The translations under genes were made by a program, and so were the position numbers. 64,000 nt of DNA from Gemmatimonadales bacterium. Lineage in GTDB: Bacteria > Gemmatimonadota > Gemmatimonadetes > Gemmatimonadales > GWC2-71-9. Positions 32,813 through 40,285 of the stretch are shown here, one piece after another (the first letter of the stretch is position 1; every line of letters begins with the position of its first letter). The DNA is taken from assembly GCA_036500345.1 (NCBI GenBank), contig DASYCE010000025.1:1-64000 (forward strand). The letters run 5' to 3'. Under the pieces are notes generated by a model. That model worked only from the letters and a program-made list of their open reading frames with translations. It was not told the origin of the DNA and ran no database searches.

Positions 32813-34398
32813 GCACCTACCTCCGCGGAAAACAACGGCAGAAGCTGCGCTGCGGTGCCGATCGTTTGCGAACTCTCCCCGCGAACAATCGACCTTTTCG
32901 TCTCTCGGGCGGCAGGCAGACGCCACCGCTGGCCGCGCAAAGCGTCGGCTACTGACTCGCGAATTTCGGTGAGCGTTTCGTCGGCTACACACCGCTTCAC
33001 CCATTCGCTGCACATCAGGTTCCAAAGCATTTCGGTGCCAACGCTGAGTCGCGACGCGGCCGAACCTACCCAATCATGATGGTTCGTGAGGGTCATTGCA
33101 CCTCGACATGCGTCAATCACGTCCGACAGCGCGCGCCCAACACGAACGTCTAAGCCAGCCCAGTTCAATTCGGCCAAGGCTTTGAACACGACGGGCTCAG
33201 GAGCGTCGTCGCCAGGTAGCACGTGGCACCCATACGCGCCGCCCTGATCTCCGTCCAGAAACACTCGCGTGGGCCGAGGAAACTTGTTTTCCCCCACCAT
33301 GAGTCCAAGTGTAGTGCAAACCGATGCCGCACCTGCCGGTATCACCTGACATTGGCGCGCCATGTCAGAATCAGCAGCTGTCAGTAGTTCCGTCAACATG
33401 ATCTTCGCGCGCATATCTTCGACAAATAGGTCGCATTCGTAATGCGGCACGTCATCCATGCTACTCATCGCGTATTCCGGACTAACTCCATAGATGATCC
33501 GCCGGGCGCCCGGTTGCGGAAGGACGAACACCCGAGCTTCTGGAGGCAGTTCGTCCAAGATCGTCGCGGAATGGGTGGTCAAGATTACCTGAAGATCGCG
33601 CTCCCGGCACATTCGAGCTATTTCGCCGATCAGCCGCCGCTGGACTTTAGGGTGCAGCGACGTCTCGATCTCGTCGATCACGAGCAATCCTGTCGGCGGT
33701 ACATCGGCCTGAAGCAACTCAAAGACCGTCGTCTCACCAGACCCTTGATGAAAGCTGGAAAATTGAGCGTGGTCCCATTGAAGCACGGGCACCGGTCGCC
33801 GATCGTCAAAGTTGGTCACCGAAGCCCGAGCGCCTTCGTACGCACGGCCCATTACCTGACTGTAGCGAGCGAGCCGCTTCTGGTCGAACGGTGATGCCCC
33901 TACCTCAGTGTGCTCCGACTTCGCCAATCGGGAGAATCCGGGTCGACCTGAGACGGGCGTTACGCGCGAGAGGTCGTAGTATTCGACGTGTCGCTCAGGG
34001 CGCTCGCGGTTTCCGCGCCAACGATCACTCGGGCGGTTAATTCGTCCCGGCCGCTCTGTGTTGCCATCGCGGACCTGAAATCGGATCTCGGCGAGCCTGA
34101 TCCGCTCCCAGGCGGTGTCGGGGAAGAAATCTGACGCGTATCTCCCACTGGTTGTCTCGCGATCTGTCGGGGCATAAACCGCAGCGGCGCACTGCAAGAT
34201 CGTGCTCTTGCCGACCCCGTTCTCGCCGACGATTGCCGTAATTGGATAATTGAACTCGATCCGCTCCCGATGCCAGCCCCGGATGCCATCAATCTCGATC
34301 CACCGAAGGCGTTTCGGCCATCCGCTGCCAGTACCCCATCGCCCGCCGAGGCGGCGCATTTCATCATTCAAAGGCAACTTGGCCCCCAAGGTGGTCAA
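32809..34398 (-). CDS. OLD-family ATPase with TOPRIM-like domain (candidate defence nuclease)
   Basis: 529 residues. An SMC/ABC-like ATPase with Walker A GENGVGKST (about 58-66), signature FHQGSGETTVFE, Walker B LLVIDEIETSLHP and the His-switch ILTTHSATIL, then a C-terminal TOPRIM-like part (LFVEDMRAK and FLDGDQGG supply the acidic residues). This matches class 1 OLD proteins, several of which defend against phages. No GajB-type helicase gene follows. It is read towards the small basic gene and probably starts from a promoter in the right arm of the element. Confidence 0.82.
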   Translation of the reverse strand: MTTLGAKLPLNDEMRRLGGRWGTGSGWPKRLRWIEIDGIRGWHRERIEFNYPITAIVGENGVGKSTILQCAAAVYAPTDRETTSGRYASDFFPDTAWERIRLAEIRFQVRDGNTERPGRINRPSDRWRGNRERPERHVEYYDLSRVTPVSGRPGFSRLAKSEHTEVGASPFDQKRLARYSQVMGRAYEGARASVTNFDDRRPVPVLQWDHAQFSSFHQGSGETTVFELLQADVPPTGLLVIDEIETSLHPKVQRRLIGEIARMCRERDLQVILTTHSATILDELPPEARVFVLPQPGARRIIYGVSPEYAMSSMDDVPHYECDLFVEDMRAKIMLTELLTAADSDMARQCQVIPAGAASVCTTLGLMVGENKFPRPTRVFLDGDQGGAYGCHVLPGDDAPEPVVFKALAELNWAGLDVRVGRALSDVIDACRGAMTLTNHHDWVGSAASRLSVGTEMLWNLMCSEWVKRCVADETLTEIRESVADALRGQRWRLPAARETKRSIVRGESSQTIGTAAQLLPLFSAEVGA

Positions 34399-34631
34399 CT
34401 ACCGCAAAAACGCGGCTCCATAGGTGCATAGCGCCGCTAATATAGTCCGATAAACGCAACTAATGTTGCCCTATCCAACAAAAGCCGGTCTTTCTACGGT
34501 GCGTCAAGTTCCGAATTTCATTATGAACTGATGCCAAGTTGGGTAGAGGTAAGGCGTTGCGCCGTATCCATTGTGCCCGGGCGCCGCCGGTGGAAACGAA
34601 GCGATCGGCCGATCGATTGGAGCATGAATAT

Positions 34632-34655
34632 CGGGAGTAGGGACATGGCGCACAG
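34632..34655 (+). repeat. Third, degenerate copy of the transposon terminal repeat
   Basis: CGGGAGTA identical, then four scattered differences before GCGCACA; about 19 of 25 positions match the left repeat. It is preceded by GCATGAATAT, the complement of the ATATTCATGC found outside the right end. Confidence 0.7.
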
Positions 34656-34721
34656 CGAAGCCGTTTTCGGCAAGTATGCAGCGCCACCGTTTTATGCAGA
34701 AATTCGACTAGACTTCCGGGC

Positions 34722-34748
34722 ACGAAAAAGGGGCCGGAAGGCCCCCTT
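34722..34748 (-). terminator. Hairpin with T-run on the minus strand near the right end
   Basis: GGGGCC and GGCCCC with a 4-base loop; on the minus strand TTTTTCG follows. It would stop transcripts entering the element from the arginine operon side. On the plus strand it lies just ahead of the outward promoter candidate. Confidence 0.55.
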
Positions 34749-34770
34749 GTGCGGCAGGTACATACTCCCG
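34746..34770 (-). repeat. Right terminal inverted repeat of the transposon
   Basis: Read on the minus strand: CGGGAGTATGTACCT, GC, CGCACAAG. 23 of 25 positions match the left repeat at 29385-29409. Confidence 0.85.
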
Positions 34771-34775
34771 ATATT
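34747..34775 (+). promoter_or_regulatory. Candidate hybrid promoter for argG at the transposon junction
   Basis: TTGTGC (34747-34752, inside the terminal repeat), a 17-base spacer and GATATT (34770-34775, spanning the junction). The argG ATG starts 8 bases after the -10 box. The -35 belongs to the element and the -10 mostly to the target, the classic way an insertion supplies a new promoter. Both boxes are only moderate matches to consensus. Confidence 0.45.
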
Positions 34776-34778
34776 CAT
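34771..34778. repeat. Target-site duplication, right copy (ATATTCAT)
   Basis: Exact copy of 29377-29384. It is followed by GCAATATG, so that the joined site would read TTGCATATTCATGCAA directly before argG. Confidence 0.85.
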
Positions 34779-34783
34779 GCAAT

Positions 34784-35986
34784 ATGCAGAAACCAACCGT
34801 CGCCCTCGCCTTCTCCGGCGGCCTCGATACCTCCTACTGCGTTCCCCGCCTCGGCGAACGCGGATTCCTGGTCCATACTGTCTTCGTCAATACCGGTGGC
34901 ACCTCGCCGGAACAGCGCCAGGCGATCCGGACCCAGGCCCTCGCCGTCGGCGCCGCCGAGCACCATGAAGTCGACGCCCGGAGCGCGGTGTTCGACCGCT
35001 TCGTCCGGGTCCTGATCCAGGCCAACGTCCTGCGTGGTGAGGTCTATCCGCTCTCGGTGGCGGCGGAGCGGACCCAGCAAGCGATCTCGGTCGTCGACAT
35101 CGCCCGCACCGTCGGCGCGACCGCCGTGGCGCACGGGTCGACCGGTGCGGGGAACGACCAGGTGCGATTCGACATCGCCCTCCGCGTTCTCGCCCCCGAG
35201 CTACAGATCATCACGCCGATTCGCGACGAATCACTGTCGCGCGAACAGTCCATCGCGTATCTCGAATCACGGGGACTCCCGGTGCCACCCAAGTCGGGAG
35301 CATTCTCGATCAATCGCGGCCTCTGGGGCACCACCTGGGGCGGTGGTTGGACGCACGACACCTGGGCTGGACCGCCGCCTGAACTTCTCGACCCGCCCGC
35401 GAGCGCGCCGGCGCCCGCCGATGTCGTGATCGGATGGCACGAGGGAATCCCGACGTCGATCGACGGCCAGGCAATGGCGGGCCATGAACTTGTCGACGCC
35501 CTCGCTCGTCACGCCGAGGCGTACGGCATCGGCCACGGAATCCACGTCGGCGAGACCGCGCTCGGCATCAAGGGGCGGATCGGTTTCGAAGCGGGAAGTG
35601 CATTGATCCTGATCGGGTCGCACCGCGAGCTCGAAAAGCTGGTGCTCACCAAGTGGCAATCGTTCTGGAAGGACCAGCTCGGCCGGTTCTACGGCGATCG
35701 CCTGCACGAAGGACACTACTTCGACCCTGCACTGCGTGACATCGAAGCGATGGTGACTTCATCGCAGCGCCGCGTGAGTGGCGATACGCGGGTGCATCTC
35801 GCCGCCGGGCGCTTCACCGTGACCGGTGCGCGTTCCCCGTTCTCGATGATGGACCGCGCGGTCGCCACGTATGGCGAGGAGAACCGGCTCTGGACCGGCG
35901 ACGAGGCACGCGCCTTCGCGCGAGTCGGCGCGGTTCCCGAGCTGCTGGCGATGCGGGCCGACGCGCGCGCGCGCGGTGAGGGCTGA
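34784..35986 (+). CDS. argG: Argininosuccinate synthase
   Basis: 400 residues. Joins citrulline and aspartate using ATP in the cytoplasm. The ATP-pyrophosphatase loop is FSGGLDTSY at residues 10-18, with HGSTGAGNDQVRFD, PIRDESLSREQSIAYL and the SINRGLWGTTWGGGW segment. Some Gram-positive-like details and an unusually plain ASxxxx linker set it apart from E. coli ArgG. First gene of the arginine operon. Its leader was interrupted by the transposon: the ATG lies 14 bp from the element's right end, with no Shine-Dalgarno. Confidence 0.93.
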   Translation: MQKPTVALAFSGGLDTSYCVPRLGERGFLVHTVFVNTGGTSPEQRQAIRTQALAVGAAEHHEVDARSAVFDRFVRVLIQANVLRGEVYPLSVAAERTQQAISVVDIARTVGATAVAHGSTGAGNDQVRFDIALRVLAPELQIITPIRDESLSREQSIAYLESRGLPVPPKSGAFSINRGLWGTTWGGGWTHDTWAGPPPELLDPPASAPAPADVVIGWHEGIPTSIDGQAMAGHELVDALARHAEAYGIGHGIHVGETALGIKGRIGFEAGSALILIGSHRELEKLVLTKWQSFWKDQLGRFYGDRLHEGHYFDPALRDIEAMVTSSQRRVSGDTRVHLAAGRFTVTGARSPFSMMDRAVATYGEENRLWTGDEARAFARVGAVPELLAMRADARARGEG

Positions 35987-37075
35987 GTGGTCGTGACCAC
36001 GCGAGTCCGACTCGATCGCATTGCGTCGTCGACGCGGAATGCCGCGCTGCAGCCCGATGTCATCCTCGGTGACGAAATCGTGGCCGAGGAGGGATATGTC
36101 CTCGCGGTGCGCCTGCTTAACGACAAGAGCACATACAATGAAGTCGAGGACCTGAGCGGGCGGATGGTTGCGCTGCGCGCCGGCGACATCCTTGCCGGTA
36201 CCCTGGGCGTTCGACGCGCGCTCCGGGGCTATGCCGGCGAGGTGCCCGCGACGCTTGCGGTGGGCGAGGTGATCAACGTCCTCAATCTCGGCGGCATTCT
36301 TGGCCGGTGCACGTCGCAGAATCCCGACATCGGCGCTCCGTTTGACGCGGAGGTTCTCGGCGCGGTGCTCGCCTTTCCGGACCTTGGCGATCGGGTCGGG
36401 CGGCCGGCGCACATCCGCGATCACGCCATTCCGCCGGCGGAGACTCTGCAGTGCGACATCCCGGTCGTGTACGTCGCGGGAACGTGCATGAACGCCGGCA
36501 AGACGGTCGCGGCGACCGAACTGGTGCGTGGTCTCACTCGCGCCGGCTGGCGCGTCGGCGCGGCCAAGCTCACCGGGGTGTCGCTGATGCGCGATGCCCT
36601 CTCGATGCGCGACGCCGGTGCGGTGGCCGCGGTGACCTTCAACGATGCCGGTGCCGCGAGCACGCGCGCCGGGATGACCGTGCCGGTCGCTCGCGGCCTG
36701 TTCAACCGGCTGGCCGATCCGCGCGGTGCCAAACCCGACGTCGTTGTCGCCGAACTCGGTGACGGGATCCTCGGCGAATACGGTGTCCAGGACATTCTGC
36801 GCGCGCCCGACCTGATGGCGATTGGGGCCGCATATGTCGTGGCGGCGCCCGATCCGGTCGCGTGCTGGGGTGCGCGCGAACTGATGCGCGATGAGTTCGA
36901 CCTGCCGATCACGGCGATCACCGGTCCGGCCACCGACAACGATGTCGGTCGCCGATACATCGACCAGCAACTCGACCTCCCCGCGCACAACGCGCGTCGC
37001 GACGCGGAGGGGCTGGTGTTGCGGGTGCGCGAGGCGATTGATCGCTGGAAATCCCGCCGGGCGGACGCTGCATGA
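35987..37075 (+). CDS. DUF1611 protein, DgcN-like (putative glutamate N-acetyltransferase)
   Basis: 362 residues. An N-terminal domain (about 1-150) and a P-loop domain with VAGTCMNAGKTVAATELVRGL (about 163-180) and GAAKLTGVSLMRD match DUF1611 (COG3367). To my knowledge a member, DgcN, N-acetylates D-glutamate in a route to N-acetyl-L-glutamate. The gene sits between argG and argC, directly abutting argG (GTG after its stop) and overlapping argC by 4 bp. The operon has no argA or argJ, so supply of acetylglutamate is an attractive but unproven role. Confidence 0.75.
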   Translation: MVVTTRVRLDRIASSTRNAALQPDVILGDEIVAEEGYVLAVRLLNDKSTYNEVEDLSGRMVALRAGDILAGTLGVRRALRGYAGEVPATLAVGEVINVLNLGGILGRCTSQNPDIGAPFDAEVLGAVLAFPDLGDRVGRPAHIRDHAIPPAETLQCDIPVVYVAGTCMNAGKTVAATELVRGLTRAGWRVGAAKLTGVSLMRDALSMRDAGAVAAVTFNDAGAASTRAGMTVPVARGLFNRLADPRGAKPDVVVAELGDGILGEYGVQDILRAPDLMAIGAAYVVAAPDPVACWGARELMRDEFDLPITAITGPATDNDVGRRYIDQQLDLPAHNARRDAEGLVLRVREAIDRWKSRRADAA

Positions 37076-38097
37076 GAGTTGCGGTGCTGGGGGCCGCGGG
37101 GTACGCTGGCGGTGAATTGCTGCGGATCGCCCTGCAGCATCCGGAGGTGCGCGAGGTGACTGCCACCTCACGATCGCACGCAGGGAAACCGATCGCTGAT
37201 CTTCATCCCGCGATGGCGCTGATCACGTCGGCTCGCTTCGCGGCGCACGATCCGGTGGCAGCCGCGCGCGGCAAGGATGTCGTCTTCCTCGCGCTCGAAC
37301 ACGGAGAATCCTCGGCACTCGTCGAATCGCTCGTCGACGCCGGCTGCGGCATGATCGTCGACCTCTCCGCGGATTTCCGGATCCGTGACGGGCGCCTGCA
37401 CGAACGGTACTACACGGCGCCGCGCCCGGCGGCGATGGTGCACCGGTTTGCCTATGGGCTCGCTGATGTGGCGGGAAATGCGTTGCGGGGCTCGACGGCG
37501 ATCGCCGCGCCGGGATGTTTCGCCACGGCGGCGCAACTCGGTCTGCGCGCACTTGCCGATCTGCCGCTGGCGGCGCCGCCGGTCGTCTTTGCGGTCACCG
37601 GATCGAGCGGCGCGGGTCAGCAGCCCAGGCCGACGACCCATCACCCGGCTCGCGCGCACAACATGTTCGCCTATCCGGGGATGGGCCATCGCCACGAAGG
37701 CGAGGTGCTGGAGCAGTGGCGCGCGTGGCGGAGCGATCCGGCGGCGCACGCCAGGATGATCTGCCACTCGGGGCCCTTTGTTCGCGGTATCCACGCCACG
37801 ATCCACGCCCAGCTTGGCGCACCGGTCAGCGACGTCGGTCAGCATCTGCAGCAACAGTTTGCGGACCGGCCGTTCGTCCGGGTGCTCGACGCGCCGCCGC
37901 AGCTCACGCAGGTCGTCGGATCCAATTTCGCGTTGCTCCATGCGGTCGCTTCCGACGACCGTCGCGAACTCCAGGTCATGTGCGTCATCGACAACCTCAT
38001 CAAGGGCGCCGGCGGACAGGCGGTCCAGGCGATGAATCTCGCGCTGGGCCTCGACGAAACCGCGGGGCTCACCGCGCCAGGAGTCTTTCCATGCTGA
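37072..38097 (+). CDS. argC: N-acetyl-gamma-glutamyl-phosphate reductase
   Basis: 341 residues. NADPH-dependent reduction of acetylglutamyl phosphate to the semialdehyde. Nucleotide loop GAAGYAGGELLRI at the start, catalytic cysteine in APGCFATA (residues about 143-150), then VTGSSGAGQQPRPTTHHP and the C-terminal VIDNLIKGAGGQAVQAMNL motif. Starts within the stop of the DUF1611 gene (ATGA) and overlaps argD by 7 bp. Confidence 0.94.
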   Translation: MRVAVLGAAGYAGGELLRIALQHPEVREVTATSRSHAGKPIADLHPAMALITSARFAAHDPVAAARGKDVVFLALEHGESSALVESLVDAGCGMIVDLSADFRIRDGRLHERYYTAPRPAAMVHRFAYGLADVAGNALRGSTAIAAPGCFATAAQLGLRALADLPLAAPPVVFAVTGSSGAGQQPRPTTHHPARAHNMFAYPGMGHRHEGEVLEQWRAWRSDPAAHARMICHSGPFVRGIHATIHAQLGAPVSDVGQHLQQQFADRPFVRVLDAPPQLTQVVGSNFALLHAVASDDRRELQVMCVIDNLIKGAGGQAVQAMNLALGLDETAGLTAPGVFPC

Positions 38098-39245
38098 CAG
38101 AGACGGCGCCGAGCGCGCTGCTTCCGGTGTATGCCACCTTTCCGTTGCGCGCAGTGTCGGGCCACGGATCGTGGCTCGTCGACGACACCGGCACCGAATG
38201 GCTTGATGCCTACGGCGGGCACGCAGTAGCGAGCTGCGGTCATTCGCATCCCGATGTGGTTGCCGCGATCGCAGATCAGGCGGCGCGGCTTCTCTTCTAT
38301 TCGACCGCGGTGCCGCACGCGGCGCGTGAAGAGCTTGCCGACACGCTGGCGCGACTCGCTCCCGATCCGCTGGCGCATGTCTTCTTCTGCAATTCCGGTG
38401 CGGAAGCCAACGAAAACCAGTTGGGCCTCGCCCGCCGCAAGACCGGTCGCACCACGGTCGTGACAATGCGCGGTGGATGGCACGGCCGCACCGCGGCGAC
38501 GCTGGCGTGCACCGATGGCGAGCGCTATGAAGCGGGCGCCCGGCGAGCGGGTGTGCCGTTGTCGCGCAAGGTTCCGTTCAACGACGTTGAGGCGCTGGAC
38601 CACGCCGTTGACGATACCGTTGCTGCCGTGCTGCTCGAACCGGTGCAGGGATTCAGCGGCGCGCGCACGGCGACACCGGCGTTTCTGGAGGCGGCGCGCC
38701 GTCTTTGTAATGAGCGCGGTGCGAAGCTGCTCTTCGATGAAGTGCAATGCGGCGTCGGCCGGACCGGAACGTTCACCGCCGCGGAGCAGTTCGGGGTGGT
38801 CCCCGACGCGATTGCGATGGCCAAGGGGCTCGCGGCGGGGCTGCCGATCGGTGCCGTCGTGGCCGCACCATCGCTGGTCGACGACATCAAGGTCGGCGAT
38901 CTCGGCTCGACCTTCGGCGGCGGCCCGGTGCCGTGCGCGGCGGCACTCGCGAACCTTGCCGTGATCGAGCGTGACGATCTGCTCGACAACGTGCGTACCG
39001 TGAGCAGCTGGATCGCCGCCGAGGCGCGTCGCCTGCCGCACGTCGTTGCGGTGCACGGGCTGGGGTTCCTCCTCGGCCTCGAACTCGATCGTCCCGCTGC
39101 GGAGGTGCAGCGCGCGCTCTGGGCGCACCACGTGCTCACCGGTACGTCGACCGATCCCCGTACGCTGCGCCTCCTCCCACCGCTCTCGTTCTCGCAGGAT
39201 GAAGCGGGGAGGCTTCTCATGGCGCTGCGCTCGGTGCTGGCATGA
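38091..39245 (+). CDS. argD: Acetylornithine aminotransferase family protein
   Basis: 384 residues. Class III PLP aminotransferase converting N-acylglutamate semialdehyde to N-acylornithine. Visible: FCNSGAEANENQLGLARR (phosphate/PLP region), WHGRTAATLACT, LLFDEVQCGVGRTGTF with the PLP aspartate and AMAKGLAAGLPIGAV with the Schiff-base lysine. The ATG at 38091 follows CCAGGAG by 7 bases and lies inside the end of argC. The next gene overlaps its stop by 4 bp. Confidence 0.92.
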   Translation: MLTETAPSALLPVYATFPLRAVSGHGSWLVDDTGTEWLDAYGGHAVASCGHSHPDVVAAIADQAARLLFYSTAVPHAAREELADTLARLAPDPLAHVFFCNSGAEANENQLGLARRKTGRTTVVTMRGGWHGRTAATLACTDGERYEAGARRAGVPLSRKVPFNDVEALDHAVDDTVAAVLLEPVQGFSGARTATPAFLEAARRLCNERGAKLLFDEVQCGVGRTGTFTAAEQFGVVPDAIAMAKGLAAGLPIGAVVAAPSLVDDIKVGDLGSTFGGGPVPCAAALANLAVIERDDLLDNVRTVSSWIAAEARRLPHVVAVHGLGFLLGLELDRPAAEVQRALWAHHVLTGTSTDPRTLRLLPPLSFSQDEAGRLLMALRSVLA

Positions 39246-40285
39246 GCGGACGCGATTTCCTGGCGATGGAAGAGTGGTCGGCGGACGAGATCGATCACCT
39301 CTTCGCGCTCGCGGCGCGGTGCAAGCGTCGCGAGATCGACAGCGGTCTGGTGAAGAAGGTGCTGGCGATGATCTTCATGGATCCGTCGCTGCGGACCCGG
39401 TCGTCGATGGAGACGGCGATGTTCCTCCACGGCGGTCACGCCCTCTGCCTCGAACCCGGGAAGGGAAGCTGGTCGCTCGAGACCGATGTCGATGCCGTGA
39501 TGGACGGCGCCACGGTCGAACACATCATCGAAGCGGCGCGCGTGCTCAGCCGATACGCGGACGCGCTTGCCGTGCGGACCTTTCCCAAGGGGACGGACTG
39601 GAACGTCGAGCGTCAGGACCTGACGATCCGGAACTTCGCCAGGTACAGCACCAAGCCGGTGATCAATCTCGAATCCTCCCGCCGGCATCCATGCCAGGGG
39701 CTCGCCGACGCCTTCACGATGCAGGAGAAGCTCGGCGAGACTGGCGGAAAACGATTCGTGCTGATGTGGGCGTGGCATCCGAAGGCCCTCCCGACCGCCG
39801 TCCCGGCAAGCGGTGCGATCGCCGCGGCGCATCTCGGCATGCAGATCACGATTGCTCGTCCTCCGGGATTCGATCTCGACCCCGACGATTACGCTGCGAT
39901 CCGGACGCTGGCGCAGGCCCGCGGCGGATCGGTCGACGTGACCGACGATCTCGACGGCGCGATCGACGGTGCCCACGTCGTCTATCCCAAGTCGTGGGGT
40001 TCGCTGCTTCACTTTGGCGCGCCGGACGCGGAGCGCGCTCTTCGGGAGGGTCGGCGCGACTGGCGATTGACCGCGGAACGGATGCGGCGAACGGCTGGCG
40101 GTGCGGGGATCGCGATGCACTGTCTCCCGGTCCGGCGCAACGTGGAAATCGATGGCGCCGTGCTCGATGGACCGCAGAGCGCGGTGATCGACGAAGCAGA
40201 GAATCGCCTCCACGTGCAGCGCGCGCTGCTGCTGGAAATGATCGGCGATGCAGGTCAGACCACTCGTGCGGGGATTGCAGCGTGA
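39242..40285 (+). CDS. argF: N-acylornithine carbamoyltransferase (acetyl- or succinylornithine)
   Basis: 347 residues. Transfers the carbamoyl group to an N-acylated ornithine. Carbamoyl-phosphate loop FMDPSLRTRSSME, SRRHPCQGLAD and HCLPVRRNVEIDG match the acetylornithine/succinylornithine subfamily rather than ordinary OTCase. At the residue that I recall decides acetyl (Glu) versus succinyl (Pro) specificity, the alignment DGATVEH places Val. The adjacent deacylase gene fits either route. Start overlaps argD; argB starts in its stop. Confidence 0.88.
   Translation: MSGRDFLAMEEWSADEIDHLFALAARCKRREIDSGLVKKVLAMIFMDPSLRTRSSMETAMFLHGGHALCLEPGKGSWSLETDVDAVMDGATVEHIIEAARVLSRYADALAVRTFPKGTDWNVERQDLTIRNFARYSTKPVINLESSRRHPCQGLADAFTMQEKLGETGGKRFVLMWAWHPKALPTAVPASGAIAAAHLGMQITIARPPGFDLDPDDYAAIRTLAQARGGSVDVTDDLDGAIDGAHVVYPKSWGSLLHFGAPDAERALREGRRDWRLTAERMRRTAGGAGIAMHCLPVRRNVEIDGAVLDGPQSAVIDEAENRLHVQRALLLEMIGDAGQTTRAGIAA

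Larger units (their letters stand above)
29385..34770. mobile_element. IS1595-type transposon (5,386 bp) with toxin-antitoxin-chaperone, tRNA and OLD-type cargo
   Basis: Bounded by 25-bp inverted repeats (23/25 identical, tips CGGGAGTATGTACCT) and an exact 8-bp target duplication. It contains an IS1595-type transposase with a small downstream gene on the minus strand, then the cargo: MqsR/MqsA/SecB-like genes, a tRNA, a 50-codon gene and an OLD-type ATPase. Several cargo segments are visibly less GC-rich than their neighbours. Excision in silico restores a perfect ArgR box before argG, which strongly supports these boundaries. No integrase or phage gene is present. Confidence 0.85.
34399..34783. 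other. Right arm of the transposon and argG leader (no gene)
   Basis: 385 bp without a supportable gene. It holds an 18-bp perfect inverted repeat (GCATGAATATCGGGAGTA at 34622-34639 and its complement at 34763-34780), a third, degenerate copy of the terminal repeat, a minus-strand terminator-like hairpin, the right terminal repeat, the right target duplication and the right half of the ArgR box. Confidence 0.7.

Noticed and set aside
29385-34770. Prophage or integrase-type genomic island
   Set aside because: No integrase, phage structural genes or tRNA-gene attachment site at the borders; the ends are transposon-like repeats with an 8-bp duplication.
29379-34776. 4-bp target duplication ATTC with slightly longer terminal repeats
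   Set aside because: First noticed, but shifting the boundary by two bases gives a full 8-bp direct repeat on both sides, which is longer and fits the transposase family better.
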